Source: Flavobacteriaceae bacterium UBA2540 (GTDB lineage Bacteria > Bacteroidota > Bacteroidia > Flavobacteriales > Flavobacteriaceae). Taken from it: DNA of 12,409 nt. The stretch lies in assembly GCA_002340765.1 (NCBI GenBank), contig DDMS01000050.1, forward strand, positions 1 to 12,409, given 5' to 3'. The position numbers and the translations under genes were made by a program. Shown piece by piece: positions 6,920 to 12,409 of the stretch (the stretch's first letter is position 1; every line of letters begins with the position of its first letter). The notes beneath the pieces are model-generated. The model was not told the DNA's origin and ran no database searches. It was given only the letters and a program-made list of their open reading frames with translations.

Positions 6920-7572
6920 AATGATTCCGTTTTATTTTTCCACTCACTTGGCTTTGCACTCCATTCTTTTAATGTAACTAATTCATTTTCATTGATATAA
7001 TTACTATCCAAAGCTTGTTCTAATAAATATTGATAGTTACTCAATGTAACCAAATTTATATTTTTATCTGTAAAATTTTTAGTAGCAACATCAAATCCAT
7101 AGGTAAAAATTGCAACCATTCCTTTGATTACTGCTCCAGCTTCTTTTAGTGTTTCAACAGCTTGCAAACTACTATTTCCAGTACTAATCAAATCTTCTAT
7201 AACTACAACATTTTGACCTTTTTCAAGATGACCTTCTATTTGATTTTGTCTTCCATGTTTTTTTGGCTCTGGCCTAACATAGATAAAAGGGACGCCCAAT
7301 TGCTGCGATACCAAGACACCCATGGCAATTGCTCCAGTGGCAACTCCTGCAATCACATCAGGTTTTCCATACTGTAATTCAACAATTTTAGAGATTTCTT
7401 CCTTCAAAAAAACACGAACAGAAGGATAAGAAAGCGTAAGTCTATTATCACAATAAATGGGAGATTTCCAGCCAGAAGCCCATGTAAAAGGTTTGTTTGG
7501 ATTCAATTTTATTGCTTTAATTTGCAGTAAAAGTTCGGCTGTTTTTTTTGCTGTATCTTTGTTCATAATCAT
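6916..7572 (-). CDS. pyrE: Orotate phosphoribosyltransferase
   Basis: Converts orotate and PRPP to orotidine 5'-monophosphate in pyrimidine synthesis, in the cytoplasm. The 218 residues include FTWASGWKSPIYCDNR (29-44), the catalytic loop KKHGRQNQIEG (104-114) and the PRPP-binding motif VVVIEDLISTG (122-132). The start is taken as the ATG at 7572 (MIMNKDTAKK), in line with the usual flavobacterial N-terminus; the ATG at 7566 is also possible. A longer reading to 7620 would run through the -7 box and into the NUDIX gene, so it is rejected. Length is normal for the family. pyrE is first in a two-gene unit with the SRPBCC gene and divergent from the NUDIX gene, with only 7 bases between the two start codons. 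Confidence 0.95.
   Translation of the reverse strand: MIMNKDTAKKTAELLLQIKAIKLNPNKPFTWASGWKSPIYCDNRLTLSYPSVRVFLKEEISKIVELQYGKPDVIAGVATGAIAMGVLVSQQLGVPFIYVRPEPKKHGRQNQIEGHLEKGQNVVVIEDLISTGNSSLQAVETLKEAGAVIKGMVAIFTYGFDVATKNFTDKNINLVTLSNYQYLLEQALDSNYINENELVTLKEWSAKPSEWKNKTESL
7554..7561 (+). promoter_or_regulatory. Bacteroidota -7 box for the NUDIX gene
   Basis: TATCTTTG is a perfect TAnnTTTG match on the plus strand, located inside the first codons of pyrE. The implied transcript start is near 7568, about 12 bases before the NUDIX ATG at 7580. A TTG at the standard -33 distance is not seen. Confidence 0.5.
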
Positions 7573-7576
7573 ATTG

Positions 7577-7584
7577 CAAATGTA
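7577..7584 (-). promoter_or_regulatory. Bacteroidota -7 box for pyrE
   Basis: TACATTTG on the minus strand matches TAnnTTTG perfectly and overlaps the ATG of the NUDIX gene (7580-7582). Transcription would begin about at the pyrE ATG (7572), giving a leaderless or very short-leader mRNA. A TTG 23 bases upstream of the box (in ATTATTGGGG) could be the -33 element, at the wide end of the usual range. Confidence 0.55.
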
Positions 7585-8179
7585 TAAAGTTTTTATAAAT
7601 GATACCCCAATAATTATCACATCTTCTAAAAAGAAAGAGTTGAATTATACAAGCTTGTTTTTTAAATCAGTAGTTATTGACGAAATTATTCATAAAATAC
7701 AAAATCAGGTTTTAAACGGTATTAATCTGATTTCAAATAATTTAGAAAAAGATTGGAAATCATTTTTGACAAATTTTGATGTTTTGCAAGCTGCCGGTGG
7801 TTTGGTTACCAACTCCCAAAATGAGATATTATTTATTTATAGAAATGGAAAATGGGACTTGCCAAAAGGGCATGTTGAAAAAAAAGAAAGTATTGAAAAT
7901 GCGGCAGTTAGAGAAGTTGAAGAAGAATGTGGTATTCAGAAATTATCAATAATTAAAAAATTGACCGTAACTTACCATATTTATTTTTTGAATGGCATCA
8001 AATTAAAAGAAACTCATTGGTTTTTAATGAATACAAATGATTCAAAAAATCCTAGACCTCAACTAGAAGAGGGAATTACAGATGTAGGTTTCAGAAACAA
8101 AAAAGAAATCAACGAATTAATGAACAACACGTATTCAAACATAAAAATGGTTTTTGATAGTTATCTAAAAACATTTTAA
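7580..8179 (+). CDS. NUDIX hydrolase
   Basis: A 199-residue cytoplasmic pyrophosphohydrolase acting on a nucleoside diphosphate linked to another group. The Nudix box is complete at 97-119 (G-x5-E-x7-REVEEECGI), with all Mg-binding glutamates. It is preceded by AAGGLVTN (71-78), ILFIYRNGKWDLPKGH (83-98). About 65 residues precede the Nudix fold (MYKVFINDTPIIITSSK onward), resembling the N-terminal extension of other Bacteroidota NUDIX proteins; their role is unknown. The ATG at 7580 is chosen because a longer reading (from 7457) would lie antisense within pyrE and adds a hydrophobic stretch foreign to the family. The substrate is not predictable. The gene converges on the molybdenum hydroxylase genes with 31 bases between, in which no clear terminator hairpin is seen. 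Confidence 0.9.
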   Translation: MYKVFINDTPIIITSSKKKELNYTSLFFKSVVIDEIIHKIQNQVLNGINLISNNLEKDWKSFLTNFDVLQAAGGLVTNSQNEILFIYRNGKWDLPKGHVEKKESIENAAVREVEEECGIQKLSIIKKLTVTYHIYFLNGIKLKETHWFLMNTNDSKNPRPQLEEGITDVGFRNKKEINELMNNTYSNIKMVFDSYLKTF

Positions 8180-8210
8180 AAAAATCACCAACTATTTAAT
8201 AATCCATTTT

Positions 8211-10433
8211 TTATTCAAAATCAAAACCTTGATCAATTAGAGGAATTTGCCTAATTCTTATTCCTGTAGCGTTAAAAATGGCATTGCAAATCGCTGGAGC
8301 AATTAAAGGAACACCAGGTTCACCAACTCCAGTTGGAGGCTTACTCATATTGTCAATAATATGTACCGTAATTTTTGGTGCATGTTTCATTCTTGTCATT
8401 GGATAATCAAAAAAATTATTTTGCTCAACAGCACCTTCTTTTGTGGTGATTTTTCCAAATAATGCCAATGACATTCCAAAAATTGCAGCTCCTTCTAACT
8501 GATTGATAACGTTGTCTTTATTGAGTACCAAACCACAATCTATGGTTGTCCAAATATGTTCCACTTTCACTTTATTGTTGATTAAAGAAACCTCAACTGC
8601 AGTGGCAACATAACTATAAAAACTATAATGAATGGCAATTCCAATCCCATGATTTTCAGGAAGTTTTCTGCCCCATTTTGCATTTTTGGCTGTGTCATTC
8701 AACACATTTTTCATGCGTTTTGAATCATAAGGGTGATTTGATTTCCCTCCAATAATTCGATCATCTCCAATCAAATCCAAATGAAATTGAACGGGATCTT
8801 TTTGCGCAGCAAAAGCCAATTCATCTACAAAAGAATTATTCGCAAATCCACTATGAATATGCACTACAGATCGCATCCAACCAATTCTCAATTTTGCTTC
8901 AGCTTTTACATTTTCTAGTCTGAAGTTTTCAATAAGATATGGGTTATTTGTAAAACCTTGGCCTAATTCAAATCCAGAAGCATAATCAGACATTGGTTTG
9001 AAAGAAGAAACTATAGAAGGCATTGCAACACGTTGCAACCAACCTGAAACTAAACCATTTTTATCAATACTTCCTTTCAAATATTGCACACTGGTGGCAT
9101 GATAAAAACTATGTTTTACATCATCTTCACGCGTCCAAACTACTTGAACTGGTGCATTTATTTTTTTTGACAAAGCAACAGCTTCTACCACAAAATCTGA
9201 TTTTGATTTTCTTCCAAAACCTCCCCCTAAAAAAGTGACATTTACAGTAATCTTTTCAATTGGAATTTCAAAAAAATGGGCAATTTCTGCTCTCGCAGTT
9301 TGAGGATCTTGCAAAGGCGCCCAAACTTCCACTTTATCCTCTTGAAACCAAGCAGTTGCATTCGGAACTTCCATAGGTGTGTGAACCAAAAATGGGACAT
9401 GATAGGTAGCTTCAATTACTTTTGAAGCGTCATCAAAAGCTTTCGATACATTTCCTATACTTCCTGGAACTAATTTTCCTTTTTCATGAACTCTTTTTGT
9501 TAATACCTCTTTGAATTTTTCGGTATCAAAAGTCTGATTTTCTCCATAATTCCATTCAATATTTAAACTTAATTTACCTTGAAAAGCTGACCAAGTATTG
9601 TTTGCGATGACTGCAACACCTCCTAAAGCACCAAAAAACTGTCCAACTGGAGGCACAATTCTATCCAATTGAATCACTTTTTCCACACCCAAAATTTTTT
9701 CAGCATTTGAGCTTTCAACACTTTTTACCGTTCCAAAAGTCACAGGACATCTTGCAATTGCTGCAAATTTCATATTCGGAATTCGAATATCCATTCCGTA
9801 TTTGGCTGTTCCATGTGTAAAATCAGTTAAATCAATACTTTTTAGTGTTTTTCCAATGTATTTAAAATCGGCAACTTTTTTCAGTTTGATAGTTTCATCT
9901 GCAGGAATTTCAACTTTTGAAGCCAACTCAACTAAATCTCCATAAAAAATCTTTTCATTGGTTTTGGTATTGATAACATAATGGTTTTCAGCTTTACAAT
10001 CCCTTTCAGAAATATTCCATTTTTTTGCTGCTGTAGAAATTAACATCATTTTTGCAGCTGCACCCATTTTTCTCATTGGCTCCAAAATTGTTCTTACACT
10101 TCTTGAACCATCTGTGTTTTGATTGCCATATTTTTCATGACCAATTGCTTGTTTTACAGAAATATAACTCCAATCTGCTTCCAATTCATCTGCAATTGCT
10201 GAAGTCAACGAAGTTTTGATTCCTTGACCCATTTCTGAACGAGATGAAATCAAAATAATTTTTCCATCTTTATGAATTTCAATGAATAAATTGGGTGAAA
10301 ATGTATTTCCATCAGCAATTGGAAGAAAGTTTTTATTGTCAGATGAAATGCTGCAACCCAGAATAATTCCTGTGGAAGTCAATCCAAAAATCTTGACAAA
10401 ATCTCTGCGATTTATTTTTTGAATAGTACTCAT
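8211..10433 (-). CDS. Xanthine dehydrogenase-family molybdopterin-binding subunit (IorB-like aldehyde oxidase/isoquinoline oxidoreductase)
   Basis: Large catalytic subunit of a molybdenum hydroxylase, inserting a water-derived oxygen into an aldehyde or N-heterocycle. The 740 residues show a twin-arginine signal, NRRDFVK (8-14), then a hydrophobic stretch and ILGC (24-27) that fits a lipobox, so it may be a Tat-exported lipoprotein. Moco-binding motifs include EMGQGIKTSL (67-76), GGGFGRKSKSDF (403-414), and the C-terminal GVGEPGVPL (702-710), whose E705 is the expected catalytic glutamate. Length and order fit isoquinoline 1-oxidoreductase beta-type proteins with both halves on one chain. The start lies one base after the stop of the 2Fe-2S subunit gene, indicating coupling. 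There is no FAD subunit gene, so electrons probably pass to a cytochrome or other acceptor. Substrate not predictable. Confidence 0.92.
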   Translation of the reverse strand: MSTIQKINRRDFVKIFGLTSTGIILGCSISSDNKNFLPIADGNTFSPNLFIEIHKDGKIILISSRSEMGQGIKTSLTSAIADELEADWSYISVKQAIGHEKYGNQNTDGSRSVRTILEPMRKMGAAAKMMLISTAAKKWNISERDCKAENHYVINTKTNEKIFYGDLVELASKVEIPADETIKLKKVADFKYIGKTLKSIDLTDFTHGTAKYGMDIRIPNMKFAAIARCPVTFGTVKSVESSNAEKILGVEKVIQLDRIVPPVGQFFGALGGVAVIANNTWSAFQGKLSLNIEWNYGENQTFDTEKFKEVLTKRVHEKGKLVPGSIGNVSKAFDDASKVIEATYHVPFLVHTPMEVPNATAWFQEDKVEVWAPLQDPQTARAEIAHFFEIPIEKITVNVTFLGGGFGRKSKSDFVVEAVALSKKINAPVQVVWTREDDVKHSFYHATSVQYLKGSIDKNGLVSGWLQRVAMPSIVSSFKPMSDYASGFELGQGFTNNPYLIENFRLENVKAEAKLRIGWMRSVVHIHSGFANNSFVDELAFAAQKDPVQFHLDLIGDDRIIGGKSNHPYDSKRMKNVLNDTAKNAKWGRKLPENHGIGIAIHYSFYSYVATAVEVSLINNKVKVEHIWTTIDCGLVLNKDNVINQLEGAAIFGMSLALFGKITTKEGAVEQNNFFDYPMTRMKHAPKITVHIIDNMSKPPTGVGEPGVPLIAPAICNAIFNATGIRIRQIPLIDQGFDFE

Positions 10434-10434
10434 C

Positions 10435-10893
10435 TTAATTATTTTTTAGGGCAACAGCTTTGTGAATTGCTTTTTTAATTCGAACATACGTTCCACATCT
10501 ACAGATATTTGAACTCATTGCATCCTCAATTTCTTGATCTGTTGGATTGCTAATTTGATCTAGCAATGCAGTTGCCGCAATCAATTGTCCTGATTGACAA
10601 TACCCACATTGAGGCACATTTCCTTCATGCCAAGCCTTTCGTAAAAATTCTAAATTTTCTGAAGTACCTTCGATAGTTGTAATTTCTTTGCCAATTCCAA
10701 ACGAAAGTGGTATACTACAAGATTTAACCAAAATTCCATCAACCAAAATAGAACATGCACCACATTGCGCAACACCACATCCGAATTTAGTGCCTGTCAA
10801 ACCAACAATATCTCTAATTGCCCATAAAAATGGGATTTCCTCTGGTGCATCAATAGAATACTCTTTTCCGTTTATTGATAAATTTGCTTTCAT
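10435..10893 (-). CDS. (2Fe-2S)-binding subunit of the molybdenum hydroxylase (IorA/CoxS-like)
   Basis: Small electron-transfer subunit of 152 residues with two [2Fe-2S] centres. The N-terminal plant-ferredoxin-like domain carries C39, C44, C47 (GCGVAQCGACSIL) and C59. The C-terminal helical domain carries C96 and C99 (PQCGYCQSGQL) and C131 and C133 (NICRCGTYVRI). All eight cysteines are present. It should take electrons from the Moco of the adjacent subunit. No signal peptide is seen; if the complex is periplasmic this subunit would be carried through the Tat system bound to its signal-bearing partner, as is known for related enzymes. It is the first gene of the pair; no convincing -7 promoter box was found before it. 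Confidence 0.94.
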   Translation of the reverse strand: MKANLSINGKEYSIDAPEEIPFLWAIRDIVGLTGTKFGCGVAQCGACSILVDGILVKSCSIPLSFGIGKEITTIEGTSENLEFLRKAWHEGNVPQCGYCQSGQLIAATALLDQISNPTDQEIEDAMSSNICRCGTYVRIKKAIHKAVALKNN

Positions 10894-10936
10894 TTATTGA
10901 GGTTGTTTTAATTTATAAACCTTTTGATTTTTTAAT

Positions 10937-10963
10937 CCTGCAAGGTATTAAAGACCTTGTAAG
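10937..10963. repeat. Imperfect palindromic repeat, copy 1
   Basis: Left arm CCTGCAAGGT (10937-10946) and right arm ACCTTGTAAG (10954-10963) are inverted copies with two mismatches, around a 7-base centre. It has the same 27-base length and the same CAAGGT/ACCTTG core as the perfect copy 31 bases further on, so both belong to one intergenic repeat family. Confidence 0.75.
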
Positions 10964-10991
10964 TCTTATGATTTTTTTAATGGGTTACTTA

Positions 10992-11022
10992 TACCTACAA
11001 GGTTTTCAAAACCTTGTAGGTA
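10992..11022. repeat. Perfect palindromic repeat, copy 2
   Basis: The arms CCTACAAGGTTTT (10994-11006) and AAAACCTTGTAGG (11008-11020) are perfect inverted copies around a single C, and the pairing extends by TA on each side to 15 bases per arm. As RNA or cruciform this would be a very stable hairpin. It is a REP-like element and resembles short intergenic palindromes I recall from other Flavobacteriaceae genomes; that resemblance is from memory, not a search. Confidence 0.85.
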
Positions 11023-11040
11023 GTTTTGAAAACCTTGCAG
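11023..11040. repeat. Half copy of the palindromic repeat, copy 3
   Basis: TTTTGAAAACCTTGCAG (11024-11040) repeats the right half of the palindrome family. It pairs with CTACAAGGTTTTCAAAA (10995-11011) over 17 positions with one mismatch, so the left arm of copy 2 has two possible partners. It abuts copy 2 directly and lies just after the end of the lactonase remnant. Confidence 0.7.
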
Positions 11041-11051
11041 CATGTATTCAT

Positions 11052-11455
11052 TAAAATATATATACAAACTGGACTTGGTGCCGAAATTTCGCTTACAAAT
11101 ATTAATTTTTCTGTTTTTATATCTCGTTTAAAACTCACAATATTGTTTGAATCTTGATTCACAACCACTAAAAACTTATTGCCTAGTGTTAGGTTAAAAT
11201 TTCTTGGATTTTAACCTTTAACCGATTCAAAACCAATCAACTTTATAATTCCTTGAAATAATCCACTTTAAAGATAGCAATTGAATTGTGACCACGATTG
11301 GAGGCACACAAAAATTCTCCATCAGCAGAAACATGAATATCTGCCGCTTTTGTATAGGTTCCTACAAAAAAAAGAGCGTTTTTTACTGTTCTCATTTTAG
11401 TAGTGTTTGCGCTAAAAACAAGGATCAGCAATGCAAATAATAACACTTTTTTCAT
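11052..11455 (-). pseudogene. Lactonase family (6-phosphogluconolactonase-like beta-propeller) pseudogene with central deletion
   Basis: On the minus strand from ATG 11455 a signal peptide (MKKVLLFALLILVFSA) is followed by FFVGTYT (29-35), the typical first strand of this seven-bladed propeller family. The reading then jumps to AADIHVSADGEFLCASNRG and HNSIAIFKVD, which belong to a late blade of the family. The frame stops after FKEL (TAA at 11243-11245). In another frame the homology continues as KLIGFESVKG, a TAA at 11211-11213, then NPRNFNLTLGNKFLVVVNQD, SNNIVSFKRD and the family C-terminus SAPSPVC (codon for C at 11064-11066). About 400 bases remain of the 1.0-1.2 kb expected. Lesions: large central deletion, one frameshift, one nonsense codon. 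It starts two bases after the M14 remnant. The leading 70 codons are still open but cannot form a propeller. Confidence 0.88.
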
Positions 11456-11457
11456 AA

Positions 11458-11733
11458 TTAGTTAACTTTAAAAATAGGCAATCGCAAATGCGCTTTTTCA
11501 TAATGAGGTGAGTTTTTAAAAACAAAATCCAATTGCACTCTCGGATTTTTTGCAAAATCTGCATCCTTTTTTAGTTTGTCTTCAAAACTTGTTTTTATGT
11601 CAGGAGTTTCTGTTCCATTTGATTTTTCAAAAAATGTGGCAAAATCAGAGTTGATTTTTGATGAAACTTTACAAGAAATCATCAAAATCGAAAAAAAGAA
11701 AAACTTTAAAAAATTTGAATTCAACAACTTCAT
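11458..11733 (-). pseudogene. M14 family zinc carboxypeptidase remnant (N- and C-terminus joined, catalytic domain lost)
   Basis: A 91-codon open frame. It opens with a lipoprotein signal (hydrophobic stretch, then LMISC with C21) and FATFFEKSNGTETP (31-44), which matches the start of mature M14 metallopeptidases of flavobacteria (an FEK-GN/SNG-T pattern just before the catalytic domain). It then continues DADFAKNPRVQLDFVFKNSP (57-76) and HYEKAHLRLPIFKV (77-90), which match the extreme C-terminus of the same proteins as I know them. The intact proteins are roughly 500-800 residues, so almost everything including the zinc ligands is missing, apparently by an in-frame deletion at about codons 44-47. 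If translated, the product would be a small lipoprotein without peptidase activity. It sits five bases after coaD and two before the lactonase remnant. The assignment rests on recalled family sequences; a genuine small lipoprotein is the alternative. Confidence 0.72.
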
Positions 11734-11738
11734 ACACC

Positions 11739-12191
11739 TTAAATTCTGACAGATTTTGGAACCAATTTTGTATAATCTCCATTATTTCTGATAACATCTC
11801 TCACAATTGAAGAAGAAATGTAAGACGTTCTTGCAGCCGTCAATAAAAAAACAGTTTCTATTGAAGAAAGATGCCTGTTTGTATGAGCAATCGCTTTTTC
11901 AAACTCAAAATCAGGGGGATTTCGCAAGCCTCTTAAAATATAATCCACCTTATTTTCTTTACAAAAATCAATCGTTAAACCTGAGTAAGTTACTACTTTT
12001 ATTTTTGGGTTGTGTTGAAGAGATTCTTCAATAAATTTTTTACGTATTTCAGCCGGAAACATATATTTTTTCTCCGCATTAATACCAATTGCAATGATTA
12101 ATTCATCAAAAAGTTTGGTTCCTCTTTCAATAATATCAAAATGTCCTAACGTAATTGGATCAAAAGATCCCGGAAAAACAGCTCTTTTCAT
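11739..12191 (-). CDS. coaD: Pantetheine-phosphate adenylyltransferase
   Basis: Transfers AMP from ATP to 4'-phosphopantetheine, the penultimate step of coenzyme A synthesis, in the cytoplasm. The 150 residues match the hexameric bacterial PPAT: GSFDPITLGHFDII (8-21) with the nucleotidyltransferase TxGH motif (T14-H17), RGLRNPPDFEFE (88-99), and the second ATP motif YISSSIVRDV (124-133). Length and C-terminus (LVPKSVRI) are normal and no key residue is missing. It starts five bases after the ddl stop, with the two gene remnants downstream, so ddl, coaD, the M14 gene and the lactonase gene probably formed one transcription unit. Confidence 0.97.
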   Translation of the reverse strand: MKRAVFPGSFDPITLGHFDIIERGTKLFDELIIAIGINAEKKYMFPAEIRKKFIEESLQHNPKIKVVTYSGLTIDFCKENKVDYILRGLRNPPDFEFEKAIAHTNRHLSSIETVFLLTAARTSYISSSIVRDVIRNNGDYTKLVPKSVRI

Positions 12192-12196
12192 ATTCT

Positions 12197-12409
12197 TTAA
12201 TTTAAAGCCATTTGAATGGCGTTATCAAATAATTCTTTTAACGAAATCCCTGCTGCTGATGCTTGCTGTGGCAAAATACTTTCTTCTGTCATTCCTGGAA
12301 CTGTATTCATTTCTAGGAAAAAAGGTTCGTCATTCACCAAAATATATTCTGATCTTGAAAAACCACTCATATTCAACACAGAATACACTTTTTTAGCCAC
12401 CTCTTCTAC
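12197..12409 (-). CDS. ddl: D-alanine--D-alanine ligase, C-terminal fragment (cut by window edge)
   Basis: Only the last 70 codons are in the window; the frame is open to the right edge (VEEVAKKVYSVLNMSGF...), so the gene continues outside and the true start cannot be seen. ATP-grasp ligase joining two D-alanines for peptidoglycan precursors. The fragment has SEYILV followed by FFLEMNTVPGMTEESILPQQ, the conserved end of the ATP-grasp domain; E and N of EMNT are magnesium ligands and the NT-PGMT segment is a Ddl signature. Nothing in the visible part is damaged. Confidence 0.93.
   Translation of the reverse strand, partial: VEEVAKKVYSVLNMSGFSRSEYILVNDEPFFLEMNTVPGMTEESILPQQASAAGISLKELFDNAIQMALN

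Larger units (their letters stand above)
10894..11051. other. Gene-free spacer holding palindromic repeats
   Basis: These 158 bases between the 2Fe-2S subunit start and the end of the lactonase remnant code for nothing recognisable. They hold two 27-base palindromes and one further half copy, listed separately. No T-run directly follows any stem on the minus strand, so the palindromes are not standard terminators of the coaD unit. A promoter for the molybdenum hydroxylase genes must lie here or upstream, but no perfect TAnnTTTG box is visible on the minus strand. Confidence 0.6.

Noticed and set aside
7457..7579. 41-codon N-terminal extension of the NUDIX protein
   Set aside because: It is antisense to the pyrE coding sequence and lies upstream of the likely transcript start.
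7573..7620. 16-codon N-terminal extension of PyrE
   Set aside because: It runs through the pyrE -7 box into the NUDIX gene; the ATG at 7572 or 7566 gives a normal-length enzyme.
10937..11040. CRISPR-like spaced repeats
   Set aside because: Units are palindromic, unequal in spacing (30 bases, then 0), differ in sequence, and there are no cas genes; they fit an intergenic palindrome family instead.
11243..11455. 70-codon frame as a genuine small secreted protein
   Set aside because: Homology to the lactonase family continues past its stop in another frame to the family C-terminus, so it is a piece of a pseudogene.

Overview
The window looks like chromosomal DNA of a Flavobacteriaceae member (Bacteroidota), possibly a marine Polaribacter- or Tenacibaculum-like genus; the genus is only a guess. 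The signs are very high AT content, spacers of a few bases between co-directional genes, no obvious Shine-Dalgarno sequences, TAnnTTTG promoter boxes typical of Bacteroidota, and protein sequences and gene order that fit this family. Nearly everything is housekeeping.

Layout. A terminator at the left edge belongs to a gene outside the window. A plus-strand TIGR01777-type NAD(P)-binding epimerase follows (61-942). Then comes a minus-strand operon read from 5713 to 1042: rsfS (ribosome silencing factor), ftsH (membrane AAA+ protease), a LUD/LutC-like protein, cdsA and psd (phospholipid synthesis), ending in a broken acyl-CoA-binding protein gene. birA (biotin ligase) is divergent from rsfS and converges on a pyrE-SRPBCC pair, which is itself divergent from a NUDIX hydrolase gene. 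After the NUDIX gene, everything to the right edge is on the minus strand: a two-gene molybdenum hydroxylase (2Fe-2S subunit and Moco subunit), a cluster of palindromic repeats, two decayed genes (a lactonase and an M14 carboxypeptidase), coaD, and the 3' end of ddl.

How the genes work together. cdsA makes CDP-diacylglycerol and psd performs the last step to phosphatidylethanolamine, so this operon joins membrane lipid supply to FtsH membrane quality control and RsfS translational silencing. pyrE (UMP synthesis), coaD (CoA synthesis), birA (carboxylase biotinylation) and ddl (peptidoglycan precursor) are core metabolic genes. The molybdenum hydroxylase is the only accessory catabolic unit, apparently Tat-exported, with unknown substrate.

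The most notable observation is gene decay. Three remnants can be read from the sequence: an acyl-CoA-binding protein gene with one frameshift and one in-frame stop; a lactonase gene that keeps its signal peptide and C-terminal blades but has lost the middle; and an M14 carboxypeptidase gene reduced to a 91-codon open frame joining the N-terminus to the C-terminus. The last two lie next to each other and decayed in the same way. I found no convincing new multi-gene system, CRISPR array, RNA gene or insertion sequence.
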